Part shown: positions 43,625 to 55,700 of the stretch, piece by piece
Numbering within the stretch: position 1 is the first letter of the stretch
Layout of the letters: the number at the start of each line of letters is the position of its first letter
DNA from: a virus
DNA: 64,000 nucleotides
Virus record (IMG/VR): IMGVR_UViG_3300002835_000097
Coordinates: 24,058 to 88,057 of that record
Strand: one strand, 5' to 3'
Translations under genes and position numbers: made by a program
Notes under the pieces: generated by a model
Told to the model about the DNA's origin: nothing
The model's database searches: none
Seen by the model: only the letters and a program-made list of their open reading frames with translations

Positions 43625-46279
43625 ATGGCTATTATTTCAGGATTCAATACTGCAAATTACAATAAATGTGTATCATGGAATGATTTTACTGGCAACGTTA
43701 GTGCAGTTGGTCAAAATGGAAACCCAAGTTTTTGGGGAACTTATGATCAAGGAGGCAATGTTCTAGAATGGACTGAAGAACAAACGTATTTAGGTGGAAA
43801 TAATGAATACGTTTTTAGTAGAGTAGCATATGGTGGATCTTGGGCAACCAATTTTTCTGGAATTAGTAGCGACAATTATGGTCAATATACTAGACCAGGA
43901 TTAAATGATCCTTTTTTATATAATAGTTTAAATGCTACTAATGAAAATGGGTTTAGAGTATTTTCATATACTAATCCATTAAATTTATCAAATTTTGTTA
44001 CAGTTTCTGGTCAGAATAATCAGTCTCAGAATGTTCCAAAGGGTAATATTTATGGCGTGGATAAAGATAATAACATATGGAGATTGCAACCAGATTCTCA
44101 GCAAATTGTAAAAATTATGAGCACAGGGCTTTCGCTTCCAACAGGTAGCAATGCCATCGCCTATAATAATCAAACAAATCATTTAATATTTATGTATTAT
44201 GGTACTGGAACATTGCCATTTGGAATTCCAGGAAATAATGGATCCGGACTTTACTCTGTAAAAATAAATTATGATAGCAATAATACTCCATCACTAACTA
44301 ATATTAGTGGTATTTCTGACTGGAATAATGCTATCACTAAACCAATATACAATGCATCATATTGGAATAATGCGAGCGGGTCAGGTGGTTATTGGTTTAT
44401 GTCTGAGTCCACAGGCGTTCTAAGTAAAATATCTTTTACCTCGGTATCCAATAATGGACTTGCAGTTAGTGGTAATAGTTTTGCTTCCTTTACATTATCT
44501 ACGATCCCTATTCTGCCCAATCTTTATGACAACCAATTTGGAGATATCTCCATTTCTGGCAGCCTAACAAAAGGACATCTCTATGCAACAACTAAGTTTG
44601 GATATTTATATTGTTTTGATTTGACTCCAACCATGTCAGGACAAAATCCAGTATATATTACAGGAGCTAAGATTACTGGTGATGCTGCTGGCAGAACACT
44701 ACAAACGACCTTTGATCATAATAATAGTATACTTTATGCTCATAGTTATGATAGTCAAACTTGGTACAGTATTAATACAGAATTTAATTCTAATTTTGGT
44801 CAAACAACTCTTATAAAAGACATATATAATAATAACGTACTTTTACCACAACTTACTGATATGTGTGGTGGAACAAGTTATGCTATTGGCTCTGTGGCTA
44901 CTGGATATAGGGCTGCGTCTTATCAGATTACAAATCAAGATTATGTAAACTTTTTGAATACAGTTGATCCTTCAGGAAATCAGGTTCAATTAAACTCTTA
45001 TAATAATGGATATAATCAGAATTCTGCATCTTCTACTGGAGTACTTTATACATACTTAATGTCCTCAGATAGAGGTGGTATTTCATATGTTCCAAATAAT
45101 AATCCTGGTGAAAAATATGTAGTTAATAGATATATGCATAATAAACCAGCAATATTTATTACGTGGCCGATGGCAGCGAGATATTGCAATTGGTTACACA
45201 ATAAAGTTTCTGATAGTAATTCTTTAATTACAAATATTGGTGCTTATAATTTTACAGCACCATCATATGACGGAGGAATATCATCTAATAGTGGACTCAT
45301 AAGATCAGTTGATGCAAAATACTTTTTACCAAATATTCATGAATGGTATAAAAGTGCTTACTTTAGTTTAAATAAATTTCCAGCAGGACCAGTATATAGT
45401 GGATATTTTCAATATTCAACACAATCTGATGTACAGCCATCTTGCGTTGATTATGATCAATATGGAGAAGGTCCAAAACTTATTAATCAGATAAAACAAA
45501 TTATTTTTAATGATTTAAAAATTGGAGATTCATATACTGTTAATTTATCTTTGACTAAGCCAGATAAGTATGATGCCTTTTTACCAATTAGTACTATTAA
45601 TTTTGTAGCATCTGATGTATCAGAAACGATACTAGTTCCAATTACAAGATATTCTAATGTCTTAGCTGTAGTATTAACCTCACAATTAGTGCAAGACAAC
45701 GGATCTTTAACTGTTGAAGAAAAAACCCATTTAGTAACTTGTCAACAGCCCAATAATACATGCTTTACCAGATTGCCAAGAACACCACTTCCTACAAGGA
45801 CAGTTACAAAAACATTAACCGTTACTCCGACTCGCACCGTTACTGTTAGCAGAACTCCACCAACAACCAATTCTCCGACTCCAACCAGAACCATTACTGC
45901 AACTATTACTCCTACTATTAGTGTTACTCCAACAATAACCCCGACTATTACAGTAACACCTAGTGGACCACCGAATTCTATTTATGCTTGTAATTTTGTA
46001 GATGCTTCTAATAATTTTAATACATTGTCAGGAGAATATATAAGATCAGGTAATATATATTATAAATCCGGAGACAATTTAAGTTATAAATTATTTTATA
46101 ATGGGGCATCCTCTAGGTGGGAGTTAACAAATAATGCTGGATCATCAGTATTTTATCATGCTACAACAATATTTGGTTCTTGGAGATCAGGAGCAGCACT
46201 AACTCAATATGCTATAAATTCTCTAGGCTTTTGGGAGATTAGAACGTCGCAATGCGAAAATCGTGACTCTTTCCTATAA
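43625..46279 (+). CDS. Adhesin with rearranged FGE-sulfatase-like domain and Thr-Pro linker
   Basis: This 884-residue protein contains both halves of a formylglycine-generating-enzyme (C-type-lectin-like) domain in reverse order. The C-terminal half comes first: YDQGGNVLEW (residues 40-49), YGGSW near 70 and NGFRV at 108-112. Residues about 135-425 look like a propeller (NNIWRLQPDSQQIVKI). The N-terminal half follows: ITNQDYVNFLN at 435, WPMAARYCNWLHN at 514 and LPNIHEWYKSAYF near 567. Then a beta domain, a Thr-Pro linker (719-782) and a C-terminal domain. The catalytic Cys pair of true FGE is not visible, so a binding fold is more likely than an enzyme. AGGGA precedes the ATG. Confidence 0.7.
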   Translation: MAIISGFNTANYNKCVSWNDFTGNVSAVGQNGNPSFWGTYDQGGNVLEWTEEQTYLGGNNEYVFSRVAYGGSWATNFSGISSDNYGQYTRPGLNDPFLYNSLNATNENGFRVFSYTNPLNLSNFVTVSGQNNQSQNVPKGNIYGVDKDNNIWRLQPDSQQIVKIMSTGLSLPTGSNAIAYNNQTNHLIFMYYGTGTLPFGIPGNNGSGLYSVKINYDSNNTPSLTNISGISDWNNAITKPIYNASYWNNASGSGGYWFMSESTGVLSKISFTSVSNNGLAVSGNSFASFTLSTIPILPNLYDNQFGDISISGSLTKGHLYATTKFGYLYCFDLTPTMSGQNPVYITGAKITGDAAGRTLQTTFDHNNSILYAHSYDSQTWYSINTEFNSNFGQTTLIKDIYNNNVLLPQLTDMCGGTSYAIGSVATGYRAASYQITNQDYVNFLNTVDPSGNQVQLNSYNNGYNQNSASSTGVLYTYLMSSDRGGISYVPNNNPGEKYVVNRYMHNKPAIFITWPMAARYCNWLHNKVSDSNSLITNIGAYNFTAPSYDGGISSNSGLIRSVDAKYFLPNIHEWYKSAYFSLNKFPAGPVYSGYFQYSTQSDVQPSCVDYDQYGEGPKLINQIKQIIFNDLKIGDSYTVNLSLTKPDKYDAFLPISTINFVASDVSETILVPITRYSNVLAVVLTSQLVQDNGSLTVEEKTHLVTCQQPNNTCFTRLPRTPLPTRTVTKTLTVTPTRTVTVSRTPPTTNSPTPTRTITATITPTISVTPTITPTITVTPSGPPNSIYACNFVDASNNFNTLSGEYIRSGNIYYKSGDNLSYKLFYNGASSRWELTNNAGSSVFYHATTIFGSWRSGAALTQYAINSLGFWEIRTSQCENRDSFL
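45779..45966 (+). repeat. Thr-Pro linker coding repeat, tract 2
   Basis: ACTCCNACN-type units encode a Thr/Pro/Ile/Val linker in the FGE-like adhesin. It is similar to tracts at 7786 and 46531 and precedes a short C-terminal domain of about 100 residues. Confidence 0.8.
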
Positions 46280-46327
46280 TAAATAAATGATGAATAAGGA
46301 TTTAAATATAACACAAGGAGATCATTG

Positions 46328-47794
46328 GTGAGTACGCCGACCCCAACTAATACAGTTACTCCCACAGTTAGTCCTACAAGATACCTTCTGCCTATTGGGC
46401 AGATGATATATGATGGCAATATTTATAATAATAATAATATTTCAATATATTATAAGGGATATAATTTTACAGGAAAGTTATTATCAAAAAATACAACGCT
46501 ATATGAGCCACCAAATTCTACGGCCATACCGAGATTAACTCGTAGTCCTACTCCAAGTCAAACCAAAACACCAACACTTACTCCTACCGTAACAAAAACC
46601 CCGACTCCTACAGTCACCAAAACCAAAACACCAACGGTCACAGCGACACCTACAAAAACCACAACAAGAACACCAACAGCAACACGAACATCTACTCCAA
46701 CACCAAGTATTACAAAAACAATAACCCCCACCAATACTGTTACAAAGACCCCTACTCGCACAGCCACCGTTACAAAAACAAGCACCATTACCCCAACACA
46801 AACTAGTAGTCAAACACCAACTAATACTATTACGCCAACTCTAACACCGACCAATACTACTAGTCCAACTTTAACTCCAACTTTAACCATAACGAATACT
46901 ATTACTCCAACTAATAATAATACTAGCAGTAAAGCTGTGGTAATATCACTAGGTGATTCAGCAACAGCCAGTACAAATAATGGAGAATCATGGTCTGATT
47001 ATACTATGGCTGATAATTTAAATTGGACCAGTATGGTATATGGATCTAATCAATATATAGCATGTGCTTATAATAGTAATAAATTAAATAAATCAATTTA
47101 TGGAACATCATGGACAGCATCTTATATATCTGTCGATGGGACAAATTCTACTGGGCAGCTATTAAGTAATTTTAATAATTTATGTACTAAGATACTATTT
47201 GGTAATAATAAATATATAATATTATCATCATCATCTTCTGTTGGAGCAATATCGTCTAATGGAGTAAATTGGTCTGAAATTACTTTGCCAACGGTAGCAG
47301 ATTGGACGAGCGGAGCTTATGGTAATGGGGTATACGTTATATTAGCAGCGCAGTCTGATATTTTTGCTACTAGCTCTGATGGAATTAATTGGACACAGGG
47401 TTCTTTTGTCACTAGTGAAAATTGGCAGAGCGTATCATTTGTAAATAATAAGTTTATTGCAGTAGCTTCGGACTCAACATTTGTAACAACATCTTCTGAT
47501 GGAATTAATTGGAATAGAAGTAGTGTTTTACCGAATTCAAGATTGTGGAAAAAAGCAGTTTATGGAAATAGTAATATTGTCATATTTAGCAATAGCGGGT
47601 ATGTTGCTGTTTCCACAAATAATGGGGTATCTTATACTGAATATTCAGTATATGGAAATAATTGGAATGATTTAATTTATAAAAATGGATTCATACTGAT
47701 CGGTGACGAATCATCGGTTGCTCTTACGTCATCAAATGGGACATCTTGGACTCAAAGAACAATATCACCCGAAATATGGGTGTCAGCAGCTTAA
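46328..47794 (+). CDS. Thr-Pro linker protein with C-terminal propeller-like repeats
   Basis: 488 residues from GTG 46328, which has AAGGAG seven bases upstream; a TTG at 46325 is the alternative. The protein begins within a short Thr-Pro tract, then a small domain (residues about 20-65, [21 protein letters not shown]), a long Thr-Pro-Lys linker (about 69-200) and a propeller-like end repeating [16 protein letters not shown] and [10 protein letters not shown]. The last 290 residues are clearly related to those of the 6848 product. The start inside a linker suggests it arose by fission or recombination of a larger linker gene. Probably an exposed carbohydrate-binding fibre component. Confidence 0.7.
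   Translation: MSTPTPTNTVTPTVSPTRYLLPIGQMIYDGNIYNNNNISIYYKGYNFTGKLLSKNTTLYEPPNSTAIPRLTRSPTPSQTKTPTLTPTVTKTPTPTVTKTKTPTVTATPTKTTTRTPTATRTSTPTPSITKTITPTNTVTKTPTRTATVTKTSTITPTQTSSQTPTNTITPTLTPTNTTSPTLTPTLTITNTITPTNNNTSSKAVVISLGDSATASTNNGESWSDYTMADNLNWTSMVYGSNQYIACAYNSNKLNKSIYGTSWTASYISVDGTNSTGQLLSNFNNLCTKILFGNNKYIILSSSSSVGAISSNGVNWSEITLPTVADWTSGAYGNGVYVILAAQSDIFATSSDGINWTQGSFVTSENWQSVSFVNNKFIAVASDSTFVTTSSDGINWNRSSVLPNSRLWKKAVYGNSNIVIFSNSGYVAVSTNNGVSYTEYSVYGNNWNDLIYKNGFILIGDESSVALTSSNGTSWTQRTISPEIWVSAA
46531..46920 (+). repeat. Long Thr-Pro(-Lys) linker coding repeat, tract 3
   Basis: About 390 bases of ACNCCNACN/ACAAAAACN units encode TPTxTKT-type residues. The opposite strand is also open across it because the repeat has no stops, but that reading is Cys/Val-rich and not gene-like. 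Confidence 0.85.
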
Positions 47795-47815
47795 TAAAGG
47801 ATCGAAAGGACAAAT

Positions 47816-49753
47816 ATGGTTTATTCTTTGGATATATTAAATAGTAAAATTAGTGAAGATAATAATCAGGTATTTATACAAGGTCCTAATGATCCTGGGG
47901 CTCAAAGATCTGTTATTGTTTATTTTAATGGTAGCGGAATACACGAGGCTGCTGGCCCGACTCCTATGGTTGAATTTTCTGCTAATGTTGAAAGAAATGA
48001 GATTGGGGAACCATTAGTTATTAACAATAAAATTACAGTTATGGGTAAGGTTGTAAAAAATAGTGGTATTAAAAATGTAATGCATGGTATAAAACAACTT
48101 AAAAATATTTTTAAACCAGATTCTTGTGGATTATTTAGAATAACATGTGATGGTAGCGAAATATATAGTGCTAGTGGAGTAAGATTCGTTAGTTTAGATT
48201 TTAATAGAACTAATGATAATTGGGTTAATACAGCAGATTATACCGCAACACTAGAATATCTTGAGCCAGGATATAGTGGATGGTATGTAAAGTCATATAG
48301 TGATTCGTGGAATATCGAGCCATTAGAAGACTATGTTTATGCTGATGATAAAGTAAATATAACTCATAAAGTAGAATATGACAATCCGAAAATTCTACCA
48401 GGCCTTGGAGGAGGAAATTCTGCACAACCAAAAGGAGCAACTCCAACAGCGACTTATGATATATATTATCGCAATATACCACAATTTAAAATTTCTCGCA
48501 CAATAAGTGCTGTGGGTATTCCGTCAGGAACAGGAGCGTGCAATTCTCCTACATCGATTATACCTTTTGATAAATATCCTGCTTTAGCAGTTTCCGCTTT
48601 TCATGAGGCAAAAAAATGGGTAGAAGCAAGATCAAGTTCAGTATTTTCTAATCCTAGTCCCCTATGGACTCCTATGGGAGCTGGTAAAGGTTATCTATAT
48701 AATCATTTGAGAACAGTAAATTTTGATGTTCATTCTGCAAAATACGAATTAACAGATACTTGGTTGGGTATGCCAACAGGAATATCATTCGTTGAAGATT
48801 ATACTATAGAAACTACAACTGATGATAAATATATTCATACTGTTAGTGTACAAGGAGAAATTAGAGGATTAAATATTGCTAATTCTAATATAACAGGATA
48901 TCCTTATGTTAGCGGTAGTGGCAACCCTATTAAATTAGATTTGAGTATAGCATCAGGACTATTAAAAGGTGTCACACTCGGTCCAAGTATAGAATCTGGT
49001 CCAAATAACACTACTGCTTCAACTTATACAACGATACAAGCGAGTAAATATCAAAATGCATTGAGCGGATGGATTTATGACGTAAAGCCATACTTGTATC
49101 GTAGAGCTTGCATAGGAATGAACTCCATACAGGATAGAACTAAAGGATATGTTGGAACTCCAACCAATCCTCCTCAACCACCAAACAATCCTATTTATTC
49201 TAAACATAATGTATTAAATATTATACCAATAGCAACATCAGAAACGCATAATGTTAAAAGAGGATCAATATCTTATAATTATCAATTTCATAATAAATTC
49301 ACTATTATTAGTGGCGTATTATATGAAAATGTATCAATGGAAGATACTGGTCCAACTGCTATTATTGGAGAAGCCTTCGTATTAGGAAGAGCACTTGGTC
49401 CCGTATTACAGTCCTTAAATACCACAACATCTGCTAAAAAAACAATTACAATAGAACTTGGAGTTGTTCCTCCAACTAGTATGAATGGATTTTTTATTAC
49501 TCATTCGGATTGTCCTTTGTGGACTGGTGGAACAATATATAAAACTGTAACAGGAATGATAGAAGGATTCAAACCATTTGGAGATAGAATAGCTAATCTA
49601 TTTGGATCTGCTAATACTAGACAAAATACTGCTGGTCAAGTTTATCTTACTCAGGATACTCAAAGTTGGGAACCGAATGGTGGAAGATATGTGAGAACAG
49701 TTGGTTGGGTTTATCAGCAATGTACATCAGCCAAATCTTATCTGGATCATTAA
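47816..49753 (+). CDS. Probable distal tail / baseplate-like structural protein
   Basis: This 645-residue protein has a beta-rich N-terminus (SVIVYFNGSGIHEAAGPTPMVEFSANVER, VMGKVVKNSGIKNVMHGIKQLKNIF) that looks like a distal-tail or tube-end domain, and DYTATLEYLEPGYSGWYVKSY near residue 145. A long middle part follows, and a C-terminal part with TKGYVG.. and SYNYQFHNKFTIISGVLYENVSMED. It sits immediately before the putative hub gene, the usual place for a Dit-type protein in siphophages. AAGG precedes the ATG. I recognise no catalytic motif. The assignment is from order and secondary-structure style, not from a clear homology. Confidence 0.5.
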   Translation: MVYSLDILNSKISEDNNQVFIQGPNDPGAQRSVIVYFNGSGIHEAAGPTPMVEFSANVERNEIGEPLVINNKITVMGKVVKNSGIKNVMHGIKQLKNIFKPDSCGLFRITCDGSEIYSASGVRFVSLDFNRTNDNWVNTADYTATLEYLEPGYSGWYVKSYSDSWNIEPLEDYVYADDKVNITHKVEYDNPKILPGLGGGNSAQPKGATPTATYDIYYRNIPQFKISRTISAVGIPSGTGACNSPTSIIPFDKYPALAVSAFHEAKKWVEARSSSVFSNPSPLWTPMGAGKGYLYNHLRTVNFDVHSAKYELTDTWLGMPTGISFVEDYTIETTTDDKYIHTVSVQGEIRGLNIANSNITGYPYVSGSGNPIKLDLSIASGLLKGVTLGPSIESGPNNTTASTYTTIQASKYQNALSGWIYDVKPYLYRRACIGMNSIQDRTKGYVGTPTNPPQPPNNPIYSKHNVLNIIPIATSETHNVKRGSISYNYQFHNKFTIISGVLYENVSMEDTGPTAIIGEAFVLGRALGPVLQSLNTTTSAKKTITIELGVVPPTSMNGFFITHSDCPLWTGGTIYKTVTGMIEGFKPFGDRIANLFGSANTRQNTAGQVYLTQDTQSWEPNGGRYVRTVGWVYQQCTSAKSYLDH

Positions 49754-49756
49754 TAT

Positions 49757-52700
49757 ATGCCAACAGTACCATGCTCAGGAACAGACAAACCTATTGCTCA
49801 AACACTATTCTTAGGAGCTAGTGTATCAAGTTTTTCTACAAATATGGGTTGGGGAACTCAACCATCTCAATTAACTGTTAATCTTATAGAAGATGAATTG
49901 TCATGGCTTTGTGATCCTGATAATGTTGCTAGACAAAACTCTGATGGATCAAACTATATGCAGTTTCCAGGTTCTGACGATACCAGCGTTGGTCATTTTG
50001 ATGGTTGCGCCGGAATAAGTTGTTTTGTGGACAAATACACAGGATCTAATGCATCAACAACTACTCCGGTAGACAATCGAATATTAAAAGGTAAGGTATA
50101 TTATCAATTAAGTGATACTGGGTTACAGTCAAGATATTGGAAAAGACCCGACCCAGGATTCATAGGACACAAAACCAGGATCAAGCCCGACGGAACAGTA
50201 GACACACCGGGCCCAACAGATGCAGCACACCCCAATTACAGATATGATATTATTGATGTTCCTGTTTATTTTAAAATGGGTAATTTTACATTTGGAGGAT
50301 TTGTTCAGTCATGGTCCAAAGATACTAGTAGTGGAGGAAGACGATTTACCGTTATAGTTAATGGGCCACAGTCAATACTTAATTCTTGCATGATGATTCT
50401 AAATAATTATGGAGGATCAATTTTTGGAAAAAAATCAACGTCATCGACTGCACCATCCTATGGTGCTCCTGGAAATTATTTGTTATCTCAAGGTATAGAT
50501 TTTACTAAAACTCAACTGCACGAAGGTGCTATGCCAAATGTTTTTAATATTTATGGTTTTTTAGAATCTTTAGGATACAATAGTTATGGAGGAGCTTACA
50601 GAAATGAATCTGGAATTAGTGTTAATAGCATATTACAAGCACTAATGGCACTAACTTCAACAACACATAATAGTACTCATAAATTAGACACCGTCGGTAC
50701 TGGCCGCGAAGCCTATGCTATAAAAAGAGCATTTTCTCCTTTTGGTCGTATCATATCAAAAACCATGCAGCAAGAGTCGCCAATTGCTAGTATTTATAAC
50801 ACAACATCTTGTTATACTTTTGGTATAGTTTATGCTCAAGATTTTCTACATATGGTTAATAATAATGATACTAGATGTCAATTTGTATTAGATTTAAATG
50901 ATGTTTATTGGGCTGATTCTAATAGAACAATTAAAAGATTTCCAGACAGCTTCAGAATTAATGAACCATCATTAAGTATAACTGAATTTTTAAATATTAT
51001 AGGAGAACAATCTGGTAATGATTTTAATATAGAAATGGATCCTATAACTTATACTGGTCGGTTATATAATGTTATTAAAGTTAAAACAATATCAAGATTA
51101 AAACAGCCTCATCCAGCAGTTATAGAAAATACTATTAAAAGTTTAGAATGTGATGGATATGCTATATCTTCTCATTCTTTTGGAAAAGAAAAAAACGATA
51201 CTCCTAGTCGATGCTTATTAGTCGGAGGTCAACAACAACGATTATATCAAGTTAAAAGTTATAGATTAGCATACAGTCAAAATAACTTTGTAATGAATCC
51301 TCGCACCAAAGAGTTTGTTAATTATTTTAGCTTGCAAAATCCAATAACCGAAACAAATGTAAACGCCGCACCACTTTCTCCTCTTGATCTTCAATATGGA
51401 CATGGTAAAGTTAGATTTCCAAATTTTACATCAACACGCAACAAGCTATTAAATGATTATATCGGAACTAGTAATCAATTGGCTCAAAGTTTTGTTCAGA
51501 TTATAAATGATCAGAATGAAATGGTAATAACCAATCCTTTTAATACGGAAGATACTAATTGGAAAACAAATGAATTAAATAGTAGTATTGCTGTTAATAA
51601 TGGCAATTATCTTAATTCTTTTAAAATTAGCCATTCTATTACTATACCGCCTAACGGCAGATGGATACCATTATTTTTAGACACAATATGTCCGTTCTTT
51701 GGTTTTGTTAATGATAATAGAATAGGGGTAAAAATAGGAACTGATAAAGATGCTGTTAATGAACTTAGACAAATAAGACCAGTATGGTTTGATAGTTGGA
51801 CAGGACAAACGGCTGTGATAGTAAGAACATCAGAATTACCAAAATTAAATCTTCCACTCACAAGACTTTATTTAGAAGCTAGTCCCACGGCTAATGCTGC
51901 TGGCAATTATACTTTTAATATGCCTTATACATTTACTCCCACGGCCCCTGCTGCTAATAGTGTTGTTGATAATGCTGGGTTCGTGACCGCATACGATCCT
52001 GTTGAATATTTTGTATTAACAGAGAGCGAGATTAGAGCAGCTTTAGCCGGATTTGATAATTTTCTTGTATATTCTTTAGCAAAAACGTACAAACCAGATA
52101 TTATAGAAATGGTTAGACGAGCATATTATATTAGCACAAGAAATCAACTCCAGATTAATAACCCTAGTCTTGCTCCAGCAGAGGCTAAAAAAATAGCATA
52201 CGAAGAAACAGATTGGTATTGGAAACTTTTAGGGTCTAATATTGGAGGAGACGATTTGTATCCAACAATATACCATCCTGACAAAACTGATGGTAGTCAA
52301 TATATTCAAGAAAAAGCACTACAAGATTTAAAACTAATACATCAATTTATTACACAAGTTGCTAAATATTATGGCAAAAAATATATGGTTTATGCTGATT
52401 CTCTTGGCGGCTATAAAGACTATGAATCAGCAGGAGTAGCATTTCCAACAAGAAATGGTTATGGATATGTTTTTGCTGGAGGAGGAAGATTAAAATATAA
52501 CTATGAACCAACTAATGACGGAGCATGGGAAGAGTATGGAAATATTATTGATGATGCTTTTACCGTTGGAGGCTTAGAATGGATGAATCTTTCTGATGAT
52601 CAAGGAAAGATTAAACCCATATTAGGATATAATAATAATTATAATTATGACTATGTTAGACAAGCAAAATGTTTAGCGGCTAATGCAGACACCACCAATG

Positions 52701-55700
52701 AATTAAAAAATGTGGAGGCTAATCCTTATTTTAGTTATAATAACTGGCTAACATTATTTGAATCAAAAACCACAAATTGTACAAATAGTTATGTATTTCC
52801 TTCTATAGATTATTCTTCTTTAAATTCAGAAGATTATGTTGTGATAGATCAAAAATACCAAGCATCTCCGGCTACTGTTTTGGCACGAATGTTTGGAGAT
52901 GGTTCCACCATGTCTACCAGACTTGGTTTGAGTCTTAATGTTTCATCTTATGATGCTTGGAATAAAGTAATCAACGAGACTGGCGTGATTTTACCCAGAT
53001 CAAAATTATTTCTTTCCACCACCGTTGATGAAAATTTTGCATTTTTAAATCCACAAAATATAGTGGGACAAAATTGGGTTCCACGAGATCCTAGAATATT
53101 AATTGATTCTCCTGGTGTTAACATTAATATGACTAGTGAAGAAAATGCCAAAGATCCAAATAGAACAGTTATAGCAAATGTTGCCGCAGAGGATCTGATG
53201 ATCTATATGAAAAGTACCCAAAAGGCAAGTTGGGACTGGGGTTGGATCGGATTTATGTATAACTATATTAGTCCTGCTGTTATATCTGATACTGCAAATC
53301 CTTATTTTTTGGGATTATATACAGTATCTTCTAATCATACTGCTAATAATGTTGAGCTTGCTCCCAAAGCGGCCCATCCGTTTTTTGCTGGCATACCAAT
53401 TAAATCAAATCAATTCACATACGGGCCTTGGACAAATTATCCACTCAATAAGTGTATTCCTGGCACAACCGGACTATTTCCAACAGGCTTTATAATAAAT
53501 CAAACTACTGCTGATGGAACATTAGTTAGTTGTGCCAGAACGAATACAACAGCAATTTCTTTGGATAAAGCTAAACAGGCTTTGAACAATCTGATCACGT
53601 CTGTTGATATCGATTTTAATGAAGAATTTGTTCCGTGGAATTATGGCGGAATGCATTATATGGATATTGCAGCATTTAATGAGATAGAAGGACGAGCCAA
53701 TTATCAATCAGTTTTGGAAACTGCCCAATTAGAAATGCCAGGATTGCCCCTGTGGGATCTTGGTGGAAATTTTAATATCATTAATGCCAATACTGGAGTT
53801 AAATATCTCCCCTCAGAAATTAAAGATTGCGAAGTTACAGGAAAAGATGTTAAAGGATTAGCGACTATTCCATCTATAAATTTAAATTATATACCTGGTG
53901 TTCAGTATATATCATATCCTAACAGTGTGGATGGTTCTTTTGATTATAAATATAAACTTATAGACCTAAGACAAAGGCCTAATTTTGTTGAAGGACCAAT
54001 TGTCACATCCATACAAACTAGCGTTGGACAACAAGGAATATCATGTACTTATACTTTTAGAACATATACTAGAAAATTAGGAGCTTTTAATAAAATAGAA
54101 ACTGATAGAATAAAGAAAATCAATAGAGCTAATTTATATAGAGGAAAACAGATAGCTAAAGTTCGTCAAGATGTTAGCGATATGATGAATAAAGAAAGAG
54201 AGAATTTATTACAAGAAAGATTAAATCAAACTCAATTTGGTAGCGCTGATTTTGCATCTAAATTGTATGGATGGAGTCCAACAACAGTGTTGATAGGTCA
54301 AGCTTCGCCATTAATTCATGAGCCTGCTAGAACACCAGATTATATAGAAGATTTCTCTTATGCTAATAGTCCAACTCTTAATACTCTTGGGACAAGAACA
54401 AATACTCCAAAAGACTGGAAAATCACAAGATCTAGCGGAGATCCTGGGTTGGATAGTAATGCTGGTAATTTTGCATTAAGTGTTGAGAAATCAGTTCCGT
54501 TATTAAAGAATATTGGTAGAATAACAACAACTGTTGGATTATTTGAAAGAAAAGAAGTAGAGAATCAGTTACAAAAAGATTATGGAATGCAATCAGCAAT
54601 GAGTTTGGATGGATTATTATCTCCAATATCTTTTTATCCTACATTTAAAAATTCAACCTTCGCTTATTCTTTACACAACACTGGATCGTGTCCATTCTGC
54701 AAAGGTACTAAGGTTAGAAAATTTAAAATATCTAAATATAATTCGTCTGGTGCGCCAGTTGTGGATAAAAATATAAATGTAGCATGTGATAAATGTACGG
54801 ATGCGTCTAATAGACTTAATGCTAAACTTTCTGCTGGAAGCAACGAAACTATTCCTATCAATCTTATTACTCTTAACCCCATAGTGGTTCCTCATGGAGA
54901 ATTTAAAAATGCCAATGTCCAGAATTATAGTGGTGTTCATCCACAAAAAAAACATGATGATTTAACGTCTTCAGCTCCTGGAGGACGAGTATTCAGAGAT
55001 AGATTACGACATTCTATAGAAATTGTTGGTAGAGGATCCGTTCCTCCAAACAAACAAGGATATGCTTTAGAAATTAGCAAAAATATTAATAAGGCTGGTA
55101 CTTATAATTTAGATTATTATAGTAAAGATAGTGGATTATATACTCAAAGACAAAAAAGAGGAGATGCTTCAAATACAATCTTACACGAAAATAATCAAAG
55201 GTTTTTTGGATTAAGAGGTCCATTAGTATTACATTCCTGGGGATACGATGCTGATGGATATCCTGTTCCTAATGCTGCTGATGAGCCTGTGGCCGTTGAT
55301 GTGTACGGCAGACCCAAAAGATTTCAATTAATTAAAGTCAATGGAACGAGCAAGGCCTATAAAGATCTTTCTAATGGCGAGCAATTTACATATAATAGTG
55401 CTGATTATGTTAAAACTATAAATCAAGAGGAACTAACTTTTTTGCCTTCCTCATTTACAGAAGACACTCAGGTTACCACGTTTGAAATTAAAGACAATTA
55501 TAATGTTGATGGAGGAATGGATCCTGGTGCTGATGGGCCATTTGTTGGATATAAAGGCAGTATCATTAGCAAAACTCAAAAATTTAGTGGTGGTAAATGG
55601 TCGGAAAAAGTTAAATTAGATGAATTTTATCTAAATTGGGCTGAAAGACCAGACTTATGGAAGGTCGGTCCTATTGATTTGTTCTGGGATGAAGAAAGAG

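Noticed and set aside
43625-46279. Diversity-generating retroelement target in the C-type-lectin-like domain
   Set aside because: The fold is a common DGR scaffold and the region is AAT-rich, but no template repeat or reverse transcriptase is seen in the window, and AAT is frequent everywhere here.
4128-46279. A sulfation/sulfatase pathway linking the sulfotransferase and the FGE-like protein
   Set aside because: No sulfatase is present, the FGE-like domain lacks a visible catalytic Cys pair, and the genes are about 39 kb apart.
46535-46813. Long Cys/Gly/Trp-rich and Val-rich open frames on the - strand over the Thr-Pro tract
   Set aside because: They arise because the repeat DNA lacks stop codons on the opposite strand. 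They have no ribosome site, are extremely low complexity, and overlap a well-supported + strand gene. The same applies to those at 7739-8136.
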